From assembly GCA_050740975.1 (NCBI GenBank), contig JBOIEE010000201.1, positions 1-5,526 of the forward strand: 5,526 nucleotides of DNA. The letters are read 5' to 3'. Each line of letters begins with the position of its first letter. Position 1 is the first letter of the stretch. Below, piece after piece: positions 1 through 5,526 of the stretch. Below the pieces are notes generated by a model. The model saw nothing but the letters and a program-made list of their open reading frames with translations, was not told the origin of the DNA and made no database searches. The position numbers and the translations under genes are program-made. The stretch is from JBOHHR01 sp050740975 (lineage in GTDB: Bacteria > Pseudomonadota > Gammaproteobacteria > JBOHHR01).

Positions 1-1295
1 TTGGCCGCCATGGTTCCATGGGTGATGATTTGTGAGACCCGATCCCTGCCGTAACGCTGTATGACATAGTGGATCACCTCGTCACGCCGTTCCATGCAAA
101 AGTCGATGTCGAAATCCGGCATCGATACCCGTTCGGGATTCAAAAAGCGCTCAAACAGCAGGTCGTAAGCAATCGGATCCAACTCGGTGATCCCGAGCGC
201 ATGGGCCACCAAAGAACCCGCGCCCGAGCCGCGCCCTGGACCGACCGGGATCCCATTCTCCTTAGCCCAACGAATGAAATCCGCCACGATCAAAAAATAA
301 CCGGCGAACCCCATCTCCGTGATCACGCGAAGCTCGTCCTCCAGACGTTGCCGGTAAGTACTTACCTGTTCCGTCTGTACCCGCTGTGCTTGCAAGCGTT
401 CGCGTAATCCTGCTCTTGCCTGAATGCAACACCAGTGCCCCACGGTCTCTCCCTCGGGAACCGGAAAGTTGGGGAGGTGGTATTCCCCGAACGTCAATTC
501 CAGATTGCAGCGTGCCGCGATCCGCACTGTGTTTTCCAACACTTCAGGAAACTCTGCAAATAAGCGTTTCATTTCCTCAGGGCTGCGCAGGTACTGCTCC
601 CGTGTATATCTTCGCGCACGACGTGGATCGTTAAGCCGGTGTCCCTCGTTGATACATACCCGTGCTTCGTGCGCCTCATAGTCTTGGGATGCGATGAAAC
701 ATACCGCGTTGCTGGCAACCAGGGGTGTGTTTGTCTTGAGGCCCAGCTCCAGGCTAAGGTTTAGGAATTCTTCTTCTCCTTCCCGTCCCAAACGGTGCAC
801 GCCAAGATAGAAGCGACCGCAAAAAAGTTCTGTTAGGATTCGTAAAGCGTGCTCAGCATCTCGTTGCCGTCCTCGCAATAAGGCCTGGCCGATTTCCCCT
901 TCGCTGCCGCCGGAAAGCGCGATGAGACCCTCCGTAGTCCCCGCAAACCACGCCCTCATGACATGAGCTCTGCCGCCCCTCTGCCCCTCTGCATAACTGC
1001 GCGTGATCAGGTGGCAAAGATTGCGGTAGCCTGCTTCACTTTGACAAAGCACAGTTAAGCGGCTGCTTTGCTCCCGCTCCTCATCATGCAGCCAGACATC
1101 GGCGCCTAGGATCGGTTTGATGCCCGCGCGCTGTGCGGCTTGATAAAACTTTACCAACCCAAACAGGTTGCTTTGGTCGGTGAGGGCGACCGCCGGCATT
1201 CCCGCGCGCGCCACAGCCGTGATCAGATCCTTAATCCGGCACAGCCCATCGACCAGGGAGTATTCCGAATGCAGGTGAAGGTGAACAAAGCTCAT
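1..1295 (-). CDS. dnaE: DnaE, DNA polymerase III alpha subunit (C-terminal part beyond window)
   Basis: The replicative polymerase subunit; 431 complete codons of roughly 1160 are visible, in one open frame to the left edge. It starts at ATG 1293-1295 with FVHLHLHSEYSLVDG, the start of the PHP domain (about 1-280). The palm follows: GYFLIVADF, PGRGSGAGS from residue 353, and MPDFDIDF (392-399), where D396 and D398 match catalytic D401 and D403 of E. coli; the third Asp (E. coli D555) is outside the window. PHP metal-site residues are partly lost. The first motif keeps HxHxH, but the usual TDH is TDQ (TDQSNLFG), ATND is ASNA, and FYLE is FYLG. A proofreading PHP is therefore unlikely, and an external DnaQ-type exonuclease is expected. 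The 16-base spacer before the ATG has only a weak GAG near the start, so expression may lean on readthrough from rnhB. Confidence 0.97.
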   Translation of the reverse strand, partial: MSFVHLHLHSEYSLVDGLCRIKDLITAVARAGMPAVALTDQSNLFGLVKFYQAAQRAGIKPILGADVWLHDEEREQSSRLTVLCQSEAGYRNLCHLITRSYAEGQRGGRAHVMRAWFAGTTEGLIALSGGSEGEIGQALLRGRQRDAEHALRILTELFCGRFYLGVHRLGREGEEEFLNLSLELGLKTNTPLVASNAVCFIASQDYEAHEARVCINEGHRLNDPRRARRYTREQYLRSPEEMKRLFAEFPEVLENTVRIAARCNLELTFGEYHLPNFPVPEGETVGHWCCIQARAGLRERLQAQRVQTEQVSTYRQRLEDELRVITEMGFAGYFLIVADFIRWAKENGIPVGPGRGSGAGSLVAHALGITELDPIAYDLLFERFLNPERVSMPDFDIDFCMERRDEVIHYVIQRYGRDRVSQIITHGTMAA

Positions 1296-1311
1296 AGGCG
1301 CTCGGCGGAAC

Positions 1312-1890
1312 TCAAAGAAGCTTAGTTTGCAAACACTGGCTCACCGGCTTGAATGAGCGCCGGTGCAGAGGGGTGGCGCCCAGGGTTGCCAGGGCGTATA
1401 AATGCGCCTGAGTAGCATAGCCCTTGTTGGTGCAAAATCCGTAGCCTGGATACCGCTCATGCCACAGAGACATTTCCCGGTCTCTCGCTACCTTGGCGAT
1501 AATCGAGGCCGCGCTCACGGCCGGGATCAGCTGGTCCCCTTTGACCACGGCCGTCGCCATGCAAGGCAGCTCGGGCGCATGCTTACCGTCGATGTACGCA
1601 GCAGCAGGGACCCAAGGTAAGGCGGCGACTGCGCGTTGCATCGCGAGCAGAGTAGCTTGAAATATGTTTATCCGGTCGATCTCCTGCACCTCGGCGCGGC
1701 CCAGCGCGAAGGCCAGCGCCTTTCCCTTGATCTCCTCGAACAGGCGTTCCCGTTGCCTGGCGGAAAGCTGTTTCGAGTCCGCAAGACCCGATATGGAACG
1801 TTTCGGATTCAGAATGACGGCGGCGGCTAGAACCGGACCTGCCAGCGGTCCCCGGCCCACCTCGTCTACGCCCGCAATATATCGCTTCAC
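1312..1890 (-). CDS. rnhB: RNase HII
   Basis: Ribonuclease HII cuts the RNA strand of RNA/DNA hybrids and starts removal of single ribonucleotides built into DNA. It has 192 residues (E. coli 198) and starts with GTG. The signature GVDEVGRGPLAGPV (7-20) gives the acidic pair D9 and E10; the other metal ligands are D101 in YIDGK and D119 in VVKGD. SAASIIAKVARD (126-137) and the C-terminal HRRSFKPV are also standard. The protein begins almost directly at the first strand, lacking the short N-terminal extension of the E. coli enzyme, which is common. It overlaps lpxB by four bases and stops 16 bases before dnaE. This position between lpxB and dnaE is typical of Gammaproteobacteria. Confidence 0.97.
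   Translation of the reverse strand: MKRYIAGVDEVGRGPLAGPVLAAAVILNPKRSISGLADSKQLSARQRERLFEEIKGKALAFALGRAEVQEIDRINIFQATLLAMQRAVAALPWVPAAAYIDGKHAPELPCMATAVVKGDQLIPAVSAASIIAKVARDREMSLWHERYPGYGFCTNKGYATQAHLYALATLGATPLHRRSFKPVSQCLQTKLL
1887..1890 (-). other. 4-base stop/start overlap, lpxB to rnhB (GTGA)
   Basis: On the minus strand, the rnhB start GTG (1888-1890) shares bases with the lpxB TGA stop (1887-1889). There is no good Shine-Dalgarno sequence in the preceding 20 bases, so coupled translation is likely. It has the same four bases as the lpxA2/lpxB joint. Confidence 0.8.
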
Positions 1891-3026
1891 CTTGCCCGGA
1901 TCATATTCGCGATTGCCTGCGCTGCTTGCCTATCGGCACTGTGCCGCAACAGAGTGTGCAGCCGGCTAAACTCACTTTGCAAGGACACCGCGCGATCGCG
2001 ATCGTTCAGCCAGGATAAGATCTCTGGTCCCAGTTTCTCCGCTCGCACATCGCTTTGGATCAGCTCGGGCACCAGGCAGCGTTCAGCCAGTAAATTCGGT
2101 AAGGCGATAAACGGCGCCTTGACCAGGAGTCTCGCCACGAAATAACTCACCCGTCCCATGCGGTAGGCGACTACCATGGGCCTTCCCAGCAACATCGTCT
2201 CCAGAGTCGCCGTCCCGGACACAGTGAGAACCACGTCGGAAGCGGCGATGACCGTTTGCGAACGCCCATCGAATACCCACAAGGGAAGATCCGGCGCCAA
2301 GCGATCGTGCGCTCGTTCTACAAACCCCCGCTCCGCGGCAGAAACCGATGGCACCAGGAATCGCAAGCTCCGTTCCCTTCGATAGCACCAAGCCGCCGCG
2401 CAAATAAAGGGCTCCGTGTGCTGCTGCCATTCGTTGCTACGGCTGCCCGGTAACAAGGCGATGATCGCTCCATCCTCAGACAAACCCAAGGCGCCGCGCG
2501 CCTGTGTGCGGTCAACCTGCAAAGGGATCTCATCGGCCAAAGGATGACCGACGAATTTCGCTGCAATGTTATGACGCTTATAAAAGCGCTCCTCGAATGG
2601 GAACAAGGTGAGCATCAGATCTACCGCCTGTGCCATCGTCTTTACCCGGCCCTCTCGCCACGCCCAGACTTGAGGACTCACATACTGTACTGTGCGGATC
2701 CCTTTTTGGTGTAAGCGATGGGCTAAACCCAGGTTAAACTCCGGCGCGTCTACACCCACGAATACCTCGGGAATATCCTGGGCAAAACGGTGGGTTAGCT
2801 CGTCGCGCATGTTCCGCAACTCCCGGTAACGCCGGATAACCTCCGTGATCCCCATTACTGCGAGCCGTTCCATGGGGTAGAGGGCCTTGCATCCCGCTGC
2901 GATCATGCGCGGCCCGGCAACCCCTTCGAAGGTGGCGTCCGGCACCCAGGCCGGCAAGGCTTTTATCAGGCCAGCGGCGATTCTATCACCCGAGGCTTCG
3001 CCAGCCACGATGGCTATGCGTGTCAC
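1887..3026 (-). CDS. lpxB: LpxB, lipid A disaccharide synthase
   Basis: A membrane-associated family 19 glycosyltransferase that joins UDP-2,3-diacylglucosamine and lipid X into the beta-1,6-linked lipid A disaccharide. It has 379 residues (E. coli 382) and begins with GTG. The N-terminal motif AIVAGEASGD holds E10 (E. coli E15). VGVDAPEFN holds D93, matching the proposed catalytic D98, and LLPGSR holds R196 (E. coli R201). The UDP-binding stretch SGTATLE lies at 270-276, and the segment IALPNLLAER (307-316) holds N311 (E. coli N316). VSPQVWAWREGRV (117-129) is also typical. All checked key residues are offset by exactly five from E. coli, so the core is intact and collinear. It overlaps both neighbours by four bases. 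If the GnnA-like pathway is active, this LpxB would have to accept amide-containing substrates. Identity is firm. Confidence 0.97.
   Translation of the reverse strand: MTRIAIVAGEASGDRIAAGLIKALPAWVPDATFEGVAGPRMIAAGCKALYPMERLAVMGITEVIRRYRELRNMRDELTHRFAQDIPEVFVGVDAPEFNLGLAHRLHQKGIRTVQYVSPQVWAWREGRVKTMAQAVDLMLTLFPFEERFYKRHNIAAKFVGHPLADEIPLQVDRTQARGALGLSEDGAIIALLPGSRSNEWQQHTEPFICAAAWCYRRERSLRFLVPSVSAAERGFVERAHDRLAPDLPLWVFDGRSQTVIAASDVVLTVSGTATLETMLLGRPMVVAYRMGRVSYFVARLLVKAPFIALPNLLAERCLVPELIQSDVRAEKLGPEILSWLNDRDRAVSLQSEFSRLHTLLRHSADRQAAQAIANMIRAR
3023..3026 (-). other. 4-base stop/start overlap, second lpxA to lpxB (GTGA)
   Basis: On the minus strand, the lpxB start GTG (3024-3026) shares bases with the TGA stop of the second lpxA (3023-3025). 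A GGGG run lies only four bases ahead, which is a poor Shine-Dalgarno spacing, so translation of lpxB probably depends on that of lpxA2. Confidence 0.8.
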
Positions 3027-3823
3027 TCAGCCCCGGTCCGGTCCGGCATCTTTTGGTGATGGGCGAATCCACGTTGCGAGGACTGCACGAACGCCAGCAA
3101 CTCTTGCACGAGAGACGATCCAGAGTCTTGAAGCCGCTGTAACGCCTTCTGCAAGGGCTCGCCCGAACGCAGCAATACCGTATACGCGTGCTTGAGCGCC
3201 CGGATCTCTTCGCTATCGACTCCCCCGCGCCTAAGCCCGACGATATTCAGACCATGCGCGCGAGCGGGAATGCCGGCGCTGACGATGAAGGGCAGACAAT
3301 CTTGATTGACCCCGGATAGACCGGAGACCATAGCGTCCCTGCCGATCCGGCAAAATTGGTGGACTACCACATAGCCGGACAAAAAAGCGCAGTCTCCCAC
3401 CTGCACATGCCCCCCGAGAGTGGCGCCGTTGGCAAAGGTCACGTGATCGCCTAGGGTGCAGTCGTGGGCAATGTGTGCATACGCCATCAGATAATTCCCG
3501 CTCCCGATCCGGGTCGCGCCCCCGGCCTTTGTAGCCCGATGTATCGTCACCCCCTCCCGCAGGCAATTATCATCGCCCACCCATACTTGGCTTTCGCAAG
3601 GGCGAAAGCTCACATCTTGGGGTTCTCCTCCGATGATGGCGTGTTCAGCGATGCGGTTTCGTTGGCCCAAGCGGGTGTAGCGCTTGATCACACAGTGCGC
3701 GCCTAGCGAACAATCATTCCCGATTGCGACATCGGCCTCGATGACGGCGTAAGGCCCGAGCACCACGTTGTCGCCCAACTGCGCTGTCTTATCGATGATG
3801 GCTGTAGAATGGATGCTATTCAC
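3023..3823 (-). CDS. lpxA: Second, diverged LpxA-family acyltransferase (LpxA2)
   Basis: A 266-residue full-length LpxA-family protein (E. coli LpxA has 262). It starts with GTG; the reading MNSIHSTAII aligns with the E. coli N-terminus, so the start is well placed. Hexapeptide repeats run from about 5 to 185, then a helical tail from about 200. The catalytic His is H120 in HIAHDC (E. coli H125), with H117, H139 and H155 matching H122, H144 and H160; Q69 and D70 match Q73 and D74. Differences: the K76 equivalent is S72, E200 is V195, R205 is G200, and one residue is missing in the loop TKAGG (98-102). The ruler position G173 is Gly (G168), as in E. coli, unlike the Ile in the first copy. It is probably an active acyltransferase with different acyl or acceptor choice. 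The two copies are clearly diverged, so this is not a recent duplication. The stop overlaps lpxB by four bases. Confidence 0.88.
   Translation of the reverse strand: MNSIHSTAIIDKTAQLGDNVVLGPYAVIEADVAIGNDCSLGAHCVIKRYTRLGQRNRIAEHAIIGGEPQDVSFRPCESQVWVGDDNCLREGVTIHRATKAGGATRIGSGNYLMAYAHIAHDCTLGDHVTFANGATLGGHVQVGDCAFLSGYVVVHQFCRIGRDAMVSGLSGVNQDCLPFIVSAGIPARAHGLNIVGLRRGGVDSEEIRALKHAYTVLLRSGEPLQKALQRLQDSGSSLVQELLAFVQSSQRGFAHHQKMPDRTGAE
3816..3823 (-). other. 8-base stop/start overlap, dehydrogenase to second lpxA (GTGAATAG)
   Basis: Read on the minus strand, the GTG start of the second lpxA (3821-3823) comes before the TAG stop of the dehydrogenase (3816-3818) in another frame. There is no clear Shine-Dalgarno sequence ahead of the GTG. 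Reinitiation by terminating ribosomes is a reasonable reading, so the two proteins are probably made in linked amounts. Confidence 0.75.
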
Positions 3824-4781
3824 GCGGAACCTGCAAGGGGGATTTGTGGGTCAACGTGCCATCGGTGCCGCACCGGATGTCGAGGGCGATAGCCAGCGCC
3901 TTTTTGCCCTCTTCTCCCGTTACCAGCACCGATCCATTACCACGCACTGCATCCACAAAAGCTTGAATTTCCAGCATCAGCGCATCGGTTTTATCGAAAC
4001 TGAGCTCCTGTATCGCGATCGGCGTCGGTGCGCCCGCGGATCCCTTGCGTGCGATGGTTAGTTTATGCCCCAGCGTATCCAGGGAAAAATAGGCGTCGGC
4101 TTGAAAAATCCTGAGCTTTCGCATGGCTTTGGGGGTGACTCGGCTCGCGGTGAGATTGGCCACGCAACCGTTGGCAAATTCAAGACGTGCATTGACGATG
4201 TCGATGTCGGTTGTCAGCACAGGAACCCCCACCGCCCGTACCTCCCGGATCTCGCTCGGCACGCAACTCAGCACCAGATCGATATCGTGGATCATGAGAT
4301 CCAGGATCACATCCACCTCGCTGCCTCGCGGCTGAAATGGCGCCAGGCGATGACATTCGATAAACATTGGATCCGTGAGCTCGCGGCCCAGCCTACGCAA
4401 ACCCGGATTGAAGCGTTCCAGATGCCCCACCTGTAGCACCAAACCCTGCCGCGCCGCCAGATCGATGAGATCCTGCGCCTCTGCAAGGGTTTGTGTCATC
4501 GGTTTTTCCACCAGAACATGCACCCCATGCTCCAGGCACCGGCGGGCAACCTCATGGTGCACGTCCGGCGGTACCACGACGGAGGCCAGATCGGCGCGGG
4601 TTAATACCGCGTCCAGGTCTCGATACGCTGGGACCCGGAATTGGGTGCTGACTTCGTGCGCCCGCCGCAAATCGGTATCAACGATACCGATAACTTCTAC
4701 GCCTTCGCAACGGGTGAATTTTTCGAGATGGAACCGTCCGAGGTAACCCACCCCGATGACTACGGCTTTTAAAGCTCCCAT
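3816..4781 (-). CDS. gnnA: Gfo/Idh/MocA-family dehydrogenase, GnnA-like candidate UDP-GlcNAc 3-dehydrogenase
   Basis: A 321-residue cytoplasmic NAD(P)-dependent sugar dehydrogenase. The N-terminal Rossmann fold begins at once, with the nucleotide motif GVGYLGRFH at residues 10-18 and an acidic residue ending the second strand (VDTD, 34-37). The family's EKP motif is at 92-94, with K93 the expected catalytic lysine. VGHLERFNP (118-126) and DLMIHDID (161-168, with H165) match the substrate-domain signature of this family. The start is set by a GAGGAG site 9 bases upstream. GnnA of Acidithiobacillus ferrooxidans oxidises the 3-hydroxyl of UDP-GlcNAc so that GnnB can place an amine there, and its gene also lies between lpxA and lpxB. 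The symbol rests on family plus this position. No aminotransferase gene is present in the window. The last 8 bases overlap the next gene. Family membership is near certain; the UDP-GlcNAc 3-dehydrogenase role is likely but unproven, and another nucleotide-sugar oxidoreductase remains possible. Confidence 0.8.
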   Translation of the reverse strand: MGALKAVVIGVGYLGRFHLEKFTRCEGVEVIGIVDTDLRRAHEVSTQFRVPAYRDLDAVLTRADLASVVVPPDVHHEVARRCLEHGVHVLVEKPMTQTLAEAQDLIDLAARQGLVLQVGHLERFNPGLRRLGRELTDPMFIECHRLAPFQPRGSEVDVILDLMIHDIDLVLSCVPSEIREVRAVGVPVLTTDIDIVNARLEFANGCVANLTASRVTPKAMRKLRIFQADAYFSLDTLGHKLTIARKGSAGAPTPIAIQELSFDKTDALMLEIQAFVDAVRGNGSVLVTGEEGKKALAIALDIRCGTDGTLTHKSPLQVPRE

Positions 4782-4790
4782 CGCGGCAGA

Positions 4791-4796
4791 CTCCTC
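4791..4796 (-). promoter_or_regulatory. Shine-Dalgarno site of the dehydrogenase gene
   Basis: Read on the minus strand, GAGGAG lies 9 bases before the ATG at 4781, inside the 26-base spacer after the first lpxA. It is the only strong ribosome binding site in the window. It decides the start at 4781 against an in-frame ATG at 4871, which would make the protein overlap the end of lpxA by 64 bases and add 30 residues before the nucleotide-binding fold. Confidence 0.8.
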
Positions 4797-4807
4797 GGTC
4801 TGGATTA

Positions 4808-5526
4808 TCAGCGCACGATGCCGCGTGAGCTCTGCCTCAAAAAATCGACCAGCGGCGCCACGCGATCGCATTCGAGCGCCATCTCTTCCAAGTGCCCTAT
4901 AGCTTCCTTCAACAGGAGATTCTGCCGATAAAGCACGCGGTAAGCGCGGCCTATTGCCTCTATGCTCTCCGGTTCAAAACCGTTGCGCCGCAACCCTTCC
5001 CGATTTACTCCGCGCGCTCTGGCTGGGTTTTCCGACACTAACACGTAAGGCGGTACATCTTTGGTGATCACGGTGGCGATCGCAGAGAAACTGTGTGCGC
5101 CCACATTGCAATACTGGTGCACGGCTGAAAACCCGCCCAAAATGGCGTGATCGTCAACTACCACATGGCCGGCGAGCGAAGCGTTATTGGCGAACACCGT
5201 ATGGTTACCGACGATGCAATCGTGGGCGATGTGTACATAGGCCATGATCCAGTTGCAATTGCCCACTCGGGTGACGCCACCGCCTTGCACCGTACCCCGA
5301 TTCAGCGTGCAGTACTCGCGGATCGTGTTTCCGTTGCCGATCTCCAAGCGTGGCTCTGCCTCGCCTCTATATTTTTTGTCCTGCGCGTCGTCGCCGATTG
5401 AGCTGAATTGGAAGATGCGGTTGTTCCTGCCGATCCGGGTCGGACCACGGATGACAACATGTGGGCCGATCCAAGTCCCCGCGCCGATTTCCACCCGCGG
5501 TCCGATCATCGACCACGGCCCAATGC
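4808..5526 (-). CDS. lpxA: LpxA, UDP-N-acetylglucosamine O-acyltransferase (first copy, N-terminus cut by window edge)
   Basis: LpxA is a cytoplasmic trimeric acyltransferase that moves a (R)-3-hydroxyacyl chain from acyl-ACP to the 3-position of UDP-GlcNAc, the first step of lipid A synthesis. The visible 238 residues start at the equivalent of E. coli residue 26, so about 25 residues lie beyond the right edge; the Met codon at 5507-5509 is internal. Left-handed beta-helix hexapeptide repeats fill the first two thirds. The segment HIAHDC carries the catalytic His (E. coli H125), QDKKY keeps the Q73/D74/K76 equivalents, LAGHV the H144 and AVHQYC the H160 equivalents. The C-terminal helical part begins near RGVNREGLRR and ends SSRGIVR, like other LpxA proteins. 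At the E. coli acyl-chain ruler position G173 this copy has Ile. The stop is 26 bases before the dehydrogenase gene. Identity is firm; acyl length and acceptor (hydroxyl or amine) are inferred only. Confidence 0.95.
   Translation of the reverse strand, partial: IGPWSMIGPRVEIGAGTWIGPHVVIRGPTRIGRNNRIFQFSSIGDDAQDKKYRGEAEPRLEIGNGNTIREYCTLNRGTVQGGGVTRVGNCNWIMAYVHIAHDCIVGNHTVFANNASLAGHVVVDDHAILGGFSAVHQYCNVGAHSFSAIATVITKDVPPYVLVSENPARARGVNREGLRRNGFEPESIEAIGRAYRVLYRQNLLLKEAIGHLEEMALECDRVAPLVDFLRQSSRGIVR

Noticed and set aside
69..681. Plus-strand open frames of 82 to 112 codons opposite dnaE
   Set aside because: They overlap one another and lie antisense to strongly conserved dnaE sequence, and they show no recognisable domain. 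They are shadows of the GC-rich coding strand.
976..991. Tandem 8-base repeat CCCCTCTG x2 in dnaE
   Set aside because: Only two units, in frame with a normal variable loop of the PHP domain (YAEGQRGGR). This is too short to be more than chance or a minor slippage.
1..1295. Possible broken or frameshifted dnaE
   Set aside because: Codon-by-codon reading from 1295 to the left edge shows no stop and continuous family similarity, including both visible catalytic aspartates. The gene is only cut by the window.
2083..2566. Minus-strand open frames in a second frame inside lpxB
   Set aside because: They lie wholly within the conserved lpxB frame, lack a ribosome binding site and resemble no family.
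4065..4746. Plus-strand open frames of up to 123 codons opposite the dehydrogenase
   Set aside because: Their composition is rich in Arg, Ser and Thr, as expected of antisense frames, and they lie opposite a well-conserved gene.
3816..4871. Longer dehydrogenase starting at the ATG at 4871
   Set aside because: It would overlap the end of lpxA by 64 bases and add 30 residues before the Rossmann fold. The ATG at 4781 has a strong, well-spaced Shine-Dalgarno site and places the GxGxxG motif near the N-terminus, as usual for the family.
4808..5509. LpxA copy 1 as a complete short protein starting at Met 5507-5509
   Set aside because: The frame stays open to the right edge and the upstream residues IGPWS match the family (E. 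coli IGPFC). The Met is internal, and the true start lies outside the window.

Overview
The window is a stretch of a bacterial lipid A / DNA replication operon. All genes read on the minus strand, so transcription runs from the right edge (5526) to the left edge (1). Gene order in the direction of transcription is lpxA (5' end cut off), a Gfo/Idh/MocA-type dehydrogenase resembling GnnA, a second and diverged lpxA, lpxB, rnhB, and dnaE (3' end cut off). The backbone lpxA-lpxB-rnhB-dnaE is the order known from Escherichia coli and other Gammaproteobacteria. The DnaE and RNase HII sequences are of the same proteobacterial type. With the moderately high GC content (judged by eye), this points to a gammaproteobacterium, or a close relative such as Acidithiobacillia, that is not an enteric. 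The genus cannot be named from this sequence.

Layout: 4808-5526 LpxA (about 25 N-terminal residues missing); 4782-4807 a 26-base spacer with a clear Shine-Dalgarno sequence; 3816-4781 the dehydrogenase; 3023-3823 the second LpxA; 1887-3026 LpxB; 1312-1890 RNase HII; 1296-1311 a short spacer; 1-1295 the first 431 residues of DnaE. There is no gene-free stretch longer than 26 bases. The dehydrogenase, lpxA2, lpxB and rnhB are joined by stop/start overlaps of 8, 4 and 4 bases. The three downstream genes at these joints all start with GTG, which suggests translational coupling. I see no convincing internal promoter or terminator, no RNA gene, no mobile element and no CRISPR array.

How the genes work together: LpxA puts the first 3-hydroxyacyl chain on UDP-GlcNAc, and LpxB later joins two acylated sugars into the lipid A disaccharide. 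The addition to the standard operon is the pair dehydrogenase + second LpxA between lpxA and lpxB. In Acidithiobacillus ferrooxidans, GnnA (3-dehydrogenase) and GnnB (aminotransferase) are encoded between lpxA and lpxB. Together they make UDP-GlcNAc3N, which lets LpxA form an amide instead of an ester. Here a GnnA-like gene is present at that place, but no aminotransferase is; its slot holds a second LpxA. The two LpxA proteins differ at positions known from E. coli to set acyl chain length and to contact the substrate. A working idea is that this organism makes a lipid A with mixed backbone or mixed primary acyl chains. That is inference, not something the sequence proves.
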